A DNA stretch of 64,000 nucleotides from Gnetum montanum (taxonomy: Eukaryota > Streptophyta > Gnetopsida > Gnetales > Gnetaceae). Below the pieces are notes generated by a model that was not told where the DNA came from, ran no database searches, and saw only the letters and a list, made by a program, of their open reading frames with translations. This document shows positions 47,940 through 60,999 of the stretch, one piece after another; positions within the stretch are counted from its first letter, which is position 1; every line of letters starts with the position of its first letter. The stretch lies in assembly GCA_015680685.1 (NCBI GenBank), contig MNCI01014675.1, forward strand, positions 1-64,000, read 5' to 3'. A program made the translations under genes and the position numbers.

Positions 47940-49333
47940 AGTTTGAGTAGGGTGTGACTTCAAGAGAACTCAAAACTTTTTGTACTCTTCTACTTACTTG
48001 GGTGGATGAGTGTTTTCATGGATTTCTTACCATTCTGTATCGACCAATAAAAAAAAATTGATTAAGTCTTTGCATGGTGTGGTTCCCATAAAAAGAATGA
48101 TGAGAATTCAAATCACACCCCTTAGACAAAATAAATAGGCTACAAACATTGGTTATGGGATTAGAAAGACATGTCACCCATGCCTAAAGGTCTCCTCTAA
48201 TTAAGGCCCTTTCTCACTTTCTACTTCTCTTTTTTTCTTAAATAAGGAATAGTGGTTGTTCTGTGAAAGCACTCTTGTGTATCCAGGGGGTGAACTAGTC
48301 TTAGAATGATGATGCGAAGTCATTAAACATGGTTGATTTTGGTTTAGACAAAGGATGGATTTTGTCAGGTCATTTAACCACAAAATTCATAAAGGATTTC
48401 ATGTGATATTAATCAAGAACTCTATTCCAATTTCTTTCTCTCATCCATCTATGCTCTCTATGCCTCACCTCACTATCGATGTTCATATCCTTGTTTGATG
48501 TTTTGGTTTGATGTGTTGAAATTCTTAGGTAGTTTCTTCTGGGTTTTCATATTTCACTTTCCATAACCATTAATCATCCATGAGGCCCATGGACTCCTTG
48601 GTTTGAGGATATGCAAGGGTAACAAAGGGCATGTGCCTACTTTGGAAAGGACCCACTTGCATACCTTTTGGTTGGGTTAGTTAAGTTCTTTATCCTTAGG
48701 CATTCTCACAATCAAATTCTTTTGTGTCTCATCAATAACATCCAATTGTGCATACCTTTACAATGTTTTTTTAGTAAAATCCTCTTTTTTGTTGTTGTGA
48801 ATTCTTTATCCTTCTTCAAGCTTTTCATCACATTTGAGCATTTTAGAATTTAATAATGGACCACTTATCCATTTAACCCTATTTTTTAGTCTTCCCACTG
48901 ATGCTATTAGAATAATCAATTTACTATAATCACAACTTGGCCAAGTGTAATCACCAATAAGAAAAGGTATCTAAAAGCTAATCCTTGATTTTGTTATGAT
49001 TGCAGTGGAAAACGTGGATTAGACTAGGACTATCTTCACTAAGGAATTAGTAGTAACACTATGTGATGAGGTTCCTTCATGATCATTGAAGCCTCGCCCT
49101 CGTTCTTCAGCTACCAGAGGAGTTGGATGTCAATTTCAACTAGGGTGTTTAATTCTGTTATCATGAACATTAAATTTTATAAAAGATTATAAATCTATAT
49201 ACTTGGACACTTAGAATCCATTTGTTCTATCTGAGTTAGTTTGCATGTCAGTTAATAATCCCATACCTTTTCAATATTTTGTAAGGGGTTTGTTTCTCCT
49301 TTTGTTCACTCAAGGATAAGTTTTCATTCAATC
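47940..49333 (+). repeat. F1-type post-pol spacer, plus strand
   Basis: 47940-48800 is an inverted relative of 62580-63500: ggtgtgacttcaag, tcttctacttacttgggtg, gcatggtgtggttccca, and the motif AAAGACATGTCACCCATGCC at 48165-48190. The last 150 bp (gttaataatcccatacctt, aggataagttttcatt) match the sequence just before the LTR of the third F1 copy. It therefore represents the 3' interior of an F1 element that lies left of the LTR at 49343. No ORF3 is present here. Confidence 0.65.
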
Positions 49334-49342
49334 ATGGGGGTA
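49334..49342 (+). other. F1 polypurine tract
   Basis: atgggggta directly before the LTR start TGATGAA. The F1 element at 9583 has the equivalent tgtggggcta before TGATAAAG. Confidence 0.7.
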
Positions 49343-50706
49343 TGATGAATTTTATTTTGTCTAGCTTCAATATCAAATATCTAATATCGGAGCCTTGATA
49401 TCGAATACCAGATATCAAGGGCTTAGAGATGATGTCAGATATATGATGTCACAAGATGTGTGTTGACTTATAAATATAGCACTTGGACATGATTTGCGGA
49501 TAAGTTTTGTCATAGCATAGTAGAGCTCTTGTAGTTTTTCTTTCTCAAAGTTAGAATATTTTTCCAAGTGCTCATAGTAGGATTCATTGAGTGTACAAAT
49601 ATTTATTCAAGCATTATTGTACTTGAATACGGTAATGTGTGCGACGATAAAGATAAGCTTTCTAGTAAACCTTGTAGCATTTTAGCTAGATTAAATATTT
49701 TCTTTATGCATTTGATGTTTTATGAAATTTTATTTAATGTTTTCAAGTAGTTAAGCTAAATTAAGCTAAGTTAAGTTAGCTAGGCTAAATAGCAATTAAT
49801 TAAGCACATAACTACAACTGCTTCAAGCATGTGCATGACACTTGGTAATCCTAACAATGCTTAATATTTGGTAACCTAGTAGCATTATATGTGTTCAGGA
49901 TGTGTACAGAAAGTGGAACTAGATACTTATGTTAGGATTAGTTAGATTAAATTAGCCATTAAAAATTACTTTATTTGTTTATTTTAAGAACCAAGAACAT
50001 AAAACATAAAAATGATAAAAATTAGATGCCTAAGTTGCAATACTCTTGCATTTCACAAGTGTAAATGGGAAGATAATGATTGTAATGATTAGACTTCACT
50101 TCTTAGAACTAGTGTACTTGAAGACTTAAGATCTACAAAATTCGATTAAATCATGTGTAAACACTTGTGATTCGTATGGTTTGAGTGTAAGGGTATTCTC
50201 TACTCATTAGATGTGATTCTGTCAATGCATGGTTTGATGCATCGATGCATACACGTCAATGTAATGTCTTGTCTTGTCTATATAAATGTGTTTAGGATGT
50301 GTATAACAGATAGGAACATATGCTTGTGTTAGGATTAATTAGTTCTTAGATTAATTAAAAATTATTTACTTTATTTTCTACACTTAGGTGAATTAAAGAA
50401 AAAATATAAAAATTATACAAATCATATGCCTTTGTTACACTTAAGCATATCCTTAAACCTAACAGGTGGAACTAGGAAGACAATAATCACATCCTTGAAA
50501 TTCACTACATAGATCAAGTGTACTTAGAGAGCTAAAGTCTATGAAATTCGATTGGATCACTTAGTAAACATTGGTGATTCATATGGTTGGATGTAGGAAC
50601 TATTGGCTGCTCATCAATTACATTACTATCTATTAACTATGATTTGATTGTGTGTTGGTACTTGTGATTTGTATGGTAGAGTGTTGGGATACTCCACTGC
50701 TCATCA
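49343..50706 (+). repeat. F1-type LTR with internal duplication
   Basis: Starts TGATGAATTT and ends ...ctgctcatca. U3 has the gatatc-like cluster (49366-49440) and a TATA box tataaata at 49469-49476. Matches the third F1 LTR (59938-60830), for example acacttggtaatcc, ttgtatgtgttca-like and gattcatatggttg. It is 1364 bp instead of about 0.9 kb because a 395-bp block (49886-50280) is followed by a diverged copy (50281 to about 50650) and a short third remnant. Confidence 0.78.
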
Positions 50707-50851
50707 TTGGAGTTGTTATCAGGGATTTATCAATGTGTGTTGAGTAATTGATTTTATAAAGTTCGTTGTATCAAGAACTCTAACATCAACCTTTATATCT
50801 TTGAATCAATTTTAATAACACATACTCAAGTAAGTGTCACAATCATAACAT

Positions 50852-53250
50852 GGCTTCAACTAAAGAAAAACCATCACTTGTCAAAGAGATAAACAAAAGC
50901 AATGAAAGAACAAATGATGATGAAGACTAGAGTATGCCTATGCTAATAAGAATCTCATACACTCATAGTGATCCTTACAATCTATATTTAACATTCATCT
51001 TTCACCAAGATGGGTAGTTAAGGTGGAGAGACCTACAGGCCAACATTATTTTGCCTCTAGAGCATTCAACACCCACAATGCTTTAAATAAATTTAAGGAA
51101 GATGAATCTAAGCCATGTGCAAGAAGGGTGCCATGTGACCAAATACATGATGAGACCCTAGCAACCCACATAGGTACAAGTTCAGAGAGATGCTAGTATG
51201 AAGACCAAACATGTTCACAAGAAGGAAAAGTTGATTAACTCTCTTGTTGTCCTGCAAGAATTTGATGGTGATGCACTTGTAGTGAAGAAACTCAACCAAG
51301 ATCATGAAGTCCATTCCCAAATTCCTATCATTCACTTAGAAGAACCTATCAAGGTGAAACTACATTCAGCCTTAGCAGAGACTCTAAGAAGAGAAGCAAT
51401 AGACTCTAAGTACAAGTAAGACTTAACACCAAGAGCTTCTACTAGATCACGAAAAAAAATATCAAAGTCATAAAAGAAGAACTAGTTGACATCATTCTTC
51501 AATTGCTTTATCTTCATCCTCACGATTGTTGGTGGACTCTAATTGAAGGGAACATAGGTATAGAGATCATGATGGGAGATTTGTTAGAATCATGGTCGAC
51601 ATGATTATCACCCTAGACATTTTGATGAGGAAGATGAAGAACATGAATCACAAAGAAATAGGATGGACATGTAGAGTGAGAGAGGTAAGAATACCAAAGG
51701 AGGCACCACTACAACATAGCATATGACCTTATGAGCATGAAGAACCCCTGTGGCACTCACAACATCATGAACATAAGGGAAGTTGTCTACATTCCAACTA
51801 GGCATGTAAGGGACAACCACATTAAGTGGATAGATGTAAAAAAAATGCCAAGATTTGAGGATGGATATAACACTAATCCACAACATTACCTTCCAAGTAT
51901 TTCATGATGCTTGCATCCTACAAAAAATAGAGAGTGATTGGAAAAAATGTAAGTTGTTCCCTCAGACACCCATTAAAGAGTCAGAAAGTTGGTATAGATC
52001 ATTGAACCTAAATTAATTAGAAGATGGAGTACCGTGCTTGAGATTTTCAATGATAAATATCAAACCTATTCTTAGGTGTCCAATATTAGGAAGCAGATCT
52101 AGGGCTAGAAGCAAGAGACCCAAGAATCCCTTGATGTGGCAACGAGTAAATACTATTCACTTTTGCATAGGTGCCCAAGTCACAATTTTTCCCAAAGGAA
52201 GTAGCTTAGGTACATTTTTGATGGGCTATGAAATAAAACTAGGGAAACCCTTAGACTTTATGCCCAAGGAAGACTATCTAAAATGATCATCCATCACATT
52301 TAGAGACTCATTGATCAAGTGCCAAATACAGAAGGTGAGATAAATAAGAGATAATCAACCAAAGAGTACAATAGAGATCCATCTATCAGGAAGAGCGATG
52401 TTTGAGTATGTGATTAGAAAGAGGAAGAAACCTTGGAAAAAGTGATATAGGAAAAGATACTACCTATTCAAAAATCTATTATTGCTATAGCAACCAAGGT
52501 AGAAAAGATGTGGGATTGGGTGGATGAAAAATTTACCATAGTGTTAAAAATTATGGAGTAAAGAATTAAGCAAGCCTTCAGCAAAGGTAAGGAGAAAAAG
52601 AAGAATAGAGATTTTGGATGAAAATGAAATGTGGCTTCAGTGGTAGAATGTTTAGATACAAGCTGTGGTAAGGAGGAAGAATGTATTGTATGCTAGTATG
52701 ACCACCCTAAGGGGTGCTATCCTATCATGACACATTTGTAAGAAACAAGGATGTATGTACTAAATCCAAGATTCATTAAGAAGAAGATGCCCAAATAGTT
52801 ACCTTATTCTCAAGGTAAGTATCAGCATGCCTTTCAACTATTCTAGCTACCTAGCGGAGCTTATCCAAAACCACAAGAGTAGTACCATCAGTAGTGGTAG
52901 AAACCACAATTGTGGGTGATTCCACCACCATGATAGTAGTATCTATATTGACAACTGGAAATTTATGGATACTATGTTCAATGTCCAATTTCTCTAGGAA
53001 ATGTAGTGGTTTAAACTCCTCAATACTATCCACCAAAATACCATAGACCCACATCTCCAAGGATGGATTCTGATCCATACATCCATCAACAAATAGCTAG
53101 TTCATCAAGTCAACCTCCTAATCCTTTACCACATGTGCCACCACCTACCATGCAAGGGGAACTACCATTACAACCTTAATGGAAAAATGCTACAGGGGTA
53201 GTGATTATATAGATAGAGGATCTTACCAGAAATACTAAGGGCAAGTCTAA
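50852..53250 (+). pseudogene. F1-type gag, plus strand
   Basis: Begins at ATGGCTTCAACTAAAG (50852; MASTKEKPSLVKEINKSNE) about 145 bp after the LTR. Further on ITFQVFHDACILQKIESDW (about 51880-51940), ESWYRSLNLN (51976-52010) and, in another frame, EIFNDKYQ (52042-52065) match the F1 gag at 19.4 kb. Stops and frame changes are common. Gag would build the particle coat. Confidence 0.75.
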
Positions 53251-53429
53251 GAAATATTTTTCTTTAGAACAAGTCTAGAAAAAGCTGGTAGAATTAGGAC
53301 TTCATTGAGACAAGTTTCTCCTATGAAAAGTCCACCTATCAACATCATGCTTCCACAAAAATTAAATCAAGAACTTAAAACTATCATGCTAAAATATATA
53401 ATATTAGATTAAATTAATTCATGGACACT

Positions 53430-53822
53430 TTCCAAGAAAAGAATGGATCTAGGAGTTTCTTTGATTTATTTACAAGTAGCTAGAAGTTCACCATGCAAGG
53501 CTCTCATAAACTTAGATTCTGGAGTAAATTTAATATCTCAAGAAACATATAAGGCATGGAACGTACTGCCTTTAAATAAGTGTAACATGAGTTTAGAGCT
53601 TGTAGATCAATTTATCATCATTTCTTTGGGATAGATAGAAGATGTGGTGATTAATATCAATGGGTGGTCATACTTTCTGGTGCTTGACGTAAAGAATAAT
53701 GACAAGGAATTTCCTAGCATAATGGGAAGAGCATGGCTTATCAAACTAGATGCTAAGTTAGGGATGAGAGATTTATTTGTAGAACTCTCTAAGGAGGACA
53801 TGTTAGAAGCCATACACATGTA
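53430..53822 (+). pseudogene. F1-type protease, plus strand
   Basis: ALINLDSGVNLISQETYKAW contains the D-S-G protease active site (about 53494-53550). After one in-frame stop, SYFLVLDV, EFPSIMGRAWL and KLGMRDLFVELSKED continue the fold and end at 53822. The copy at 17.5-18.2 kb has D-S-C in the same place. RT, RNase H and most of integrase that should follow are absent: the next recognisable sequence is the post-pol spacer, so an internal deletion of roughly 3 kb is inferred. Confidence 0.8.
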
Positions 53823-55560
53823 AAGGATTCCATGCATTATGAATGATAAATAAGGGTGTAGTTGTGGATCGACAATTTAGAATGTCAACACCATACTTAC
53901 ATCAACCCATAATATAAGTGAGATATAAGTGTGTGTATGACAAGAAACATGGGCCACTAAAATAAAATACTTTAAATGACCAAAAACTAAGAACCTACAA
54001 TTGTGTAAAACATACATGAAAATATCTGATCCACTTATTAACTCCTACTTTAAGAGAATGATCCCAATTTAGAAATGAAAATATTAAACTAGAATCATAC
54101 ATCCTTAGATGATCAAATTTTGATTACCATCAATATTACATGGGACAATAATTGAAAAACTAAGTCATAAGTATGGTACATGAAAAATTTAGAGTGTATG
54201 ATCAATGGGATCTACAATGGATTTTCTAAACACTCATCCATGAGTTCAATCATGGGGGAGTGCCTTATCTTAACTTAGGAATTAATAAGTTCTTTTTAAG
54301 TTTTTTATTTTCTAATTTTTATGGTTTATAATTTTTGTTATACCTTTTTCTTTTCTTAATACTTTTTCACATTCTTTAATATCTTCTCATTCTTTTATAC
54401 TTTTCGAATTTCTTAATTCTTTGACATTCTCTAATTCGTTAATAATCATTCATTATTTTTATCTTTTTAATTGATGATATTTTTTCTAATTATTTGAATT
54501 TTATATTCATTTTACTTGTAAATATTTTTATCAATTTTCAATAAAACACACCAAATAAGAAAACATGTAGTCCTATTAAGGTGAAGATTTCTCTATATTA
54601 TCAAATCATAAGGGACTGATTACCTATATAGTGAGACCACAACAACCATCCATCCATTCCAATAATAAGAGGTTCTTACCATGGCCATAATGATATTCGT
54701 TTCATAATAAAACTAAGAATAAACTTATGATCATTATGCCTAGACAAAAGAGTGGAGAACCAAGTAGGAATCCAAAGGGGGTGACATCAAAGAGATTTTT
54801 GGATTCTTTTAGATGATTTTTATGAGTATTATCTTGTTGCTAAGGATGTATTATATCCTTGTGGATCTGACAAAAAATGGAAGTAAAAGTACAAGAAGTG
54901 TTGTCTTACAGTGTCACTAAAAAGACATGTTACCCATGCCTAACGGTAGTCCTCTAGTAAAGATAATAGTTAAAAATAAAAAGCCTGCACAAAACAAATT
55001 TCTAGGGGTCCCACTAGAAAGGCATGTTACCCATGCCTAAAGGTAGGCAACTTCTTAGGAATCTAAAAAATATAAAAAGTGTAATGAATAAACTTCTCCC
55101 TTGGACAATATGCTAAGTGGTAATGCTCCTTGCAATAGTAATAGTCTTATGGTAGTGATTCTTAAAGATGAAACAATACAATGTCATTGGAAAGTGATTT
55201 TAAGTTAGTTTGAATCTTGGAAAAAAATGCTAATTATTACTCTAACCATTGATTACACACATGAGTTTATTATGCCTATGGTAAGACACCTCACATCCCA
55301 ATTTCAGCAATCCCTTCTATAGTCCATCTCACCTCACTATATAATTAATCGTAACTTTATAGTTTTGTGTAATATAACATTATTTTCCCCAATTTGGTGA
55401 TACTAAAATGTGTGTTTTGCTAGATAGGTATTTATTACATTCAACTCCTTGAGTATCTAAGGAAACATTTAGATGTGATTATACAAGGGCACTAAGTACT
55501 AGAGCCTACTTTGAGGAGGACTCACTTGTATAACTCTTGTATTTCATACTTAGCAAGAAA
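53823..55560 (+). repeat. F1-type 3' interior (post-pol spacer) after an internal deletion
   Basis: 54300-55560 is the reverse complement relative of 13434-14560, including ttctttaatatcttctcat and gatgaagattt-like runs, ending near gaggaggactcacttg. The conserved motif occurs twice, at 54921-54946 and 55018-55045. 53823-54290 has no recognisable gene. Confidence 0.65.
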
Positions 55561-55599
55561 TTCCACATCATCTTGTGCCTTCCAAAATCATATTTGGAA

Positions 55600-57380
55600 C
55601 ACCCCAATGAACAATTATGTGTAGTTAGAATTCAAAAATATATCCATATAGAGGCTAGAAAAAATGTTGATTTTTGACTAAAACTAGTAAAAATAGGGCA
55701 AAAACGTTGTGCATAGATATGAGAAAAAAATTAAATCTCCATCACAAGATGCAAAAAATTCCAAATTTCACTCCTAGCATGATCATAAAGCCTAAACCTT
55801 AAATTCAACACAATCAGAATGCAAAATTTTAACCTAGACTAGCTTAGAGGTGGGAAAACATTTTCACAAATTCCTCAAAAATAAGAAAAATACAGAAAAA
55901 TTGATACCTAGTAGTCCTTGACAAAGATTCTTTAGCTATAGAAGGTTTTGAAATCCTAGAGATGATCCAAACTACCTTCTCCACCTCATCCAACATTGAA
56001 TTCTAAGTTTTTGATCCAATCTTCTTCACCATGGTCACTGAAACTTGAGAGTTTTTCCTCGATTATTGTAGTAGGAAGCCCAAATTATCAGCTCTACTGT
56101 AACCACACTATGCACAGGGATGGGTAAATACAAAAATTACTATGAAGTATTGGGCATTTGTATTTTAACCACCAAATCTAGCTATTATATGTTTCTTATG
56201 AAACCCTCTATACTTCCAAAAATACCTTCTACACATTATGGTTGGAAAATAGATGGAGAAATAGGCCTTACACATTGAGTCTTTTTTTTTTTTTTTGAGA
56301 TTTTGACTTCTTAGTTTTACATGGTATCAATTAAGTTACTACTAAGCATAGATGGATCCCACAAACCACTAGCCAAGGTTTCTTAGAGTCCACACATTGT
56401 AGGATTAGAATTGATTAATAAATCAAGTGCTAGAAATTACCAAAACTAGTCTTGATTCTCATAAGCTATACTTTCTATCCCCACACATTTTGGCAACATG
56501 TGGAGTAGTGTATGGAGCTTGGGTTTTGACCACAAGCTACCAACATAAGCTCAAAATGTTGTGCCAATGTGTGGGGTAGCGGATGGAGCAAGAAAAAGCA
56601 CTTTCCCTAACTAAAATTAACCATATAGATTCACATGTTATCTAGAGAGCCTCAGAAAATCCTACAAAAGTTCCAAAAATATCTCACATGTCAAAAAAAA
56701 CCCATTAGAAGTGCTCATACGCTAGGATTTTGATCTCCACACACTAGGAAAACTTGTTCCACATGCTACCACAACATGTGGAAAAATGTGTGAGACACCA
56801 AGAACTTCTAAACTTGATCAACATACATCATAATTTATCTAGGATAGTCAAAAAAGCTATAGATATCTCCTCATAGCCTTGACACTACCATGGAAGCCTA
56901 GATAAGCTAGAATCCTAACACACTAGAGCCCCTACTCCACACATTGTAGTAGCGTGTGGGGAAGTATGTGATCCCTACACCAAGATTCATCATGGTTAGA
57001 ATTACTCATAAGTTTCTTCATGGGTCCCACAAGATCTAGGATGGAAAATAGACTAAGGGTCTAATCCTCACAAGCTATCAAAACTAGAGTTTAATCTCAT
57101 ATGATAGGAAAACCTATCCCACATGTTGTGCTAGTGTGTGGAGCAATGGTAAGACATAACCCTAATCAAACTTGCCCATACACTACCCAGGATGGTCGAA
57201 AAAACCCTAAACCAATGCTACACAGTGTAGATGTAGTCATACCTAGTCAAAACAGTTGTAAACTTGGTCAAAATTCTCCACATGCTCAAGATTTAGGTAC
57301 CCCATGTTGTGGGTATGCCACACAATCCTTATATGCTAGGAAATCAAGCCCCATATGTGGAAAAAGCTAATTTTTAGCTT
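55600..57380. repeat. Diverged repeats of about 180 bp with a CACA...TGTGG core
   Basis: A core like tccacatgttgt(n)gtgtggagc recurs at about 56480, 56553, 56754, 56934 and 57116, the last four 180-200 bp apart. Each core is an imperfect palindrome (ccacaca...tgtgtgg). The stretch from 55600 to 56200 shows no gene and only weak traces of the pattern. The origin is unknown. Confidence 0.5.
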
Positions 57381-57394
57381 TTTAAAATATTTTG

Positions 57395-57660
57395 ACCATA
57401 AAAAACCATTATTCTAGCAATATACATCCTATTTTCACAATATTTTTGCTTATTTTGACTATTTTCACTAGAGTTTTACTTATTCCAATAGTTGAAATAA
57501 GATTTTTCCTGGTTTTAACAATTTATGGCCTTGTGTACTAGATTTTTACCTATTGTAGCAATTTATGGCTTTTTTTCTCTAAATTTTAAATTATTTTGAC
57601 AATTCATAACCTATTTTTGCTAGATTTTGTTTTATTTTGACCATAAAATCAACTAAAAAT
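57395..57660 (+). repeat. Diverged tandem repeat, unit about 41 bp
   Basis: Consecutive units begin aatttatgg, aatttatgg, aattcataa, each followed by a T-rich middle with ctaga-like and ending ttttgac or tgtagc. Older, more diverged units precede them from about 57395. Confidence 0.65.
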
Positions 57661-57710
57661 AAATAATATTATTTAACACTATTTTCAATCATTTTTGACC
57701 ATATTTGACC

Positions 57711-58310
57711 TCCTTCTACATCATTTCATCATCCTTTGGTATTGTTCGACATCATTTAATGTCATTCGACTCCATTTTCCCATCATTTGGTGTCATTCGA
57801 CACCATTTGATATCATTTAACATCGTTTTACCATCATTTGGGATCATTTGACACCATTTGATATCATTTGACAACATTATCTATCATTTGGTGTAATTCA
57901 ACATCATTTTCCATCATTTTAGCATCATTTGACATCATTTGGTATCATTTTGCCATCATTTTATTTCATTCGACATCATTCAACATCATTTTACATGATT
58001 TTGGCATCATTTGATTTGTTTAACATCATTTGGTATCATTCTGACATCATTTGTATGATTTTGCCATCATTTGGTGTCATTAAACACCATTTAACATCAT
58101 TTTGGCATCATTTGATGTCATTTCGTCTCATTCTACCATCATTTGACATTACTTGATCTCATTTGGTAGCATTTAGGCATCATTCAACTTCGTGTTGCAT
58201 CATTTTTCCTCATGTTACATCATGTTGCATGGTTTTGACCTCATTTGGGCCTTACTTTGCATCATTTGGCATCATTTGGCCCTCATTCCACTTTGTTTCA
58301 CTCCAATCTA
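57711..58310 (+). repeat. Minisatellite of 10-11 bp units (catcatttgac-like)
   Basis: About 600 bp are built of variants of catcatttgac, catcatttggt and catcattttgc, around 55 units. Spacing alternates between 10 and 11 bp. The two open frames inside (57929 and 58163) encode only the repeat and are not genes. Confidence 0.9.
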
Positions 58311-58539
58311 CCTACTCTGGTCTTAGTGTACCATGTTATGACCTTAATTAGCCTTATTTTACCTTTCTCTACTCTATTTTAATCCTATTCGGCTATGTTA
58401 TGCTTTGTTATTATAATATTTTACACTATTTTGACATTGTTTAATAATTATCCAATACAAATGCTAGTTAATGTGCTTTTGTTGACATGTAGGATTAAAT
58501 CATGGATACATGAGTACTATTCAACCTACCCTTGAGCCT

Positions 58540-59937
58540 GATTGGACCTTATGGTGATGTCAAAATATTGATTAACCTCAAATGATTAGATCTTGAGCTT
58601 GGGATCTTGTTCAACGATATAGCCTTAATAGGGAATTCCCTAGAGTGGCCTAAGTACATAGTTAAAACTCTTGATTTAGAAGCTAAAGACATCACATAGG
58701 ACTCTCTAGTTGAAATTACTGTTACGACCCACAATGGTGGGGAGAAAACGTTAGAATTAACTTCCTCACAAGAACCCCAAATGGTTCAAGACATCATTAG
58801 GGCTCTTCAGGATAACATTAAGGTCTTTGGTTGGTCATATGAAGATATGATAGAATTAGACCCATATTTAGTATAACATAATATTATACTTGATCTTGGC
58901 ATCAAGAATATTAAATAAAAGATGTGTTAGATCAGACCAAAACTAGCCCTAACAGTTTATGATGTGATCAAGAAGCTTTACTAAGCTAGTTTCATCCAAG
59001 CCATCGATTATGTAGATTAGGTGTCTAAAATAATTGTAGTCTCTAAGAAAAATAAGAGTATTTTTATCTATATTAATTTTGAAGACCTTAGTAAGGAAAC
59101 CATTAAAGATGATTTCCCTTTACCTATTATTGATTAACTTATCAATAATATAGCTAGTCATGCCTTATTATCCTTCATGGATGGGTTCTTGAGATACAAT
59201 CAAGTTAGGATCAATCCAAAGCATCAATTGTACACAACCTTCATGACCCCTTAGAGAACCTTCTATTACAAAATGATGGAATTTGGTCTGAAGAACATAG
59301 GGGAAACCTATCAATGAGCCATGATTTACATCTTCAGTGACTACATTCTAGGGTTGCTTAATGTTTATGTTGACAATATAGCCATCAAGTCCAAAATAGC
59401 CAATGATCATACACATGACCTAAACCTACTACTACAATGATGTCTCAAATATGAGCTTAGACCTAATCCTAAGAAGTGTGTATTCAACATTAAAACTAGT
59501 AAAATGCTTGATTTCATAATATCTGAGGTAGGAATATGAGTTGACCTTGATAAGGTTAAGGCCATAACCAATTTTTCAAGTACCTAACAACCTGAAGGAA
59601 CTGTGAGGTTTATAAGATAGATTATAATTTATTTGTAGGTTCATCTCAAGGCTTATGGATAAGCTACAACCTATGCTACACTTGCTTAAGAAGTTTGCTA
59701 TCAGTGTACTAACCAATGCTAAGAAGCCTTTGATAGTATTAAGCAAGAGCTATCCAATTAAATATCATGTATCCACATTAGAAAGATAAAATATTTTTCG
59801 ACTACCTTGCAATTTCTAAAACATTCATAGCCTATTTTCTTTGTTAAAAATGAGATGAGGAAGCAGGGTTACTTGTCTATCACTTAAGTTGTGCATTGGT
59901 AACTTATAGTACCCAATAGACTAAGGTTAAGAAGCAT
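58540..59937 (+). pseudogene. F5: Ty3/gypsy reverse transcriptase relic
   Basis: Plus-strand frames read KVFGWSYEDMIELDPYLV, IRPKLALTVYDVIKKLY, SKIIVVSKKN, DDFPLPIID (about 59112-59138), SFMDGFLRYNQVRINPKHQ, MMEFGLKNIGETYQ, then NVYVDNIAIKSK (about 59358-59393), where the usual YVDD is YVDN. Next are LRPNPKKCVFNIKTSKMLDF, the RT C-terminus, and a start of RNase H. The wording (VFxWSYxDMxxLD, YNQ, AGATYQRAM-like) is typical of the Tat-side plant gypsy lineage. About twenty stops are present. It is cut at 59937 by the LTR of the third F1 copy. Confidence 0.87.
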
Positions 59938-60830
59938 TGTTGATGAGCGGTGAGGTACCCCTACACCCAACCATATGAATCACTAAGACATTCACATGTA
60001 GTCCATTCAAATTCCATGGATTCCTAGTGTTCTTGTACACAAGATTCAATCTAGAAGGTGAATTTAATCATGGAATGATCATTGTCTTCCCAACTATACT
60101 TGTGAAGCTCAGTTGTATGGTTTAAGTGAAATTGAGGCACATGATTTTTATTATTTTATATTTTTTGCACCTAGGGTTGGTAATATATTGAGAATAAATT
60201 GATTACCTAGTTCAATTAATTTAATTGCTAATTAATAACTAACTTTCCTAATATAAACATTTGGTCCCAATTTTTGTACACATATTGAACACATACAACA
60301 CTACTAGGCAACTAAGTGTTAAGCACTACTGGGATTACGAAGTGCTATACCTATGCTCAAAGTGGTCATACTTATGTATGCTAGTCTATTTAGCTTAATT
60401 AATTACTTAAATTCTTAATCATATTATTTTAATTAATCAACTAATTAATGAAAATAATAAATTCATATATAAATCATTAAGCTAGCTTAAGTGTTGCAAG
60501 GTTTATCAAAAAGCTCATCTTTATTATCAAATGCACTACAGTGCTCAAGTATAACAGTGCTCAAATAAAGATCTGTACACTCCTTAACTCCTACTACAGG
60601 CACTTAGAAAATTATTCTATCTCTTACAAAAACAACTTATAAGAGTTCTACTATTAAGTGAAAATCTTACTCTCCATTAACATGGTTGGGGCATCATATT
60701 TATAGACCTACTAGGGGTGCCACATTGATGGTTACACATCAACATAGGAAATCCTATATCAATGCAATCCTATTAATAGGGTTGCATCGATGGCATCCTA
60801 TCAACACAGTCAACCGAAGACTCTTCATCA
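59938..60830 (-). repeat. F1 copy 3: 3' LTR
   Basis: Plus strand starts TGTTGATGAGC and ends cttcatca; in element sense it starts TGATGAAGAG after the tract tgcagaggta (60831-60840 reversed). TATA-like tataaata is the reverse of 60697-60704. It aligns with the LTR at 49343-50706 without that copy's duplication. It sits directly against the F5 RT relic. Confidence 0.8.
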
Positions 60831-60999
60831 TACCTCTGCAACTAAATGAAAACTCATCTTTGAGTTCTTTACAAAATTAAGAAGGTATGGGATTATTAAT
60901 TGACACATGATACAATAAAAAAAAACTAAGTACATGGGTGTATAGATCAATATTAATTACAAAATTATGGTGTTGATGACACAAAATTGAACACTAGAA

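Noticed and set aside
57711-58310. CRISPR or telomere-like array
   Set aside because: Units are variable 10-11-mers without unique spacers, and do not match the plant telomere unit.
57929-58351. Two open frames with repeated SFxxI and HHLTSF words
   Set aside because: They only translate the 10-11 bp minisatellite; no start context or conserved domain.
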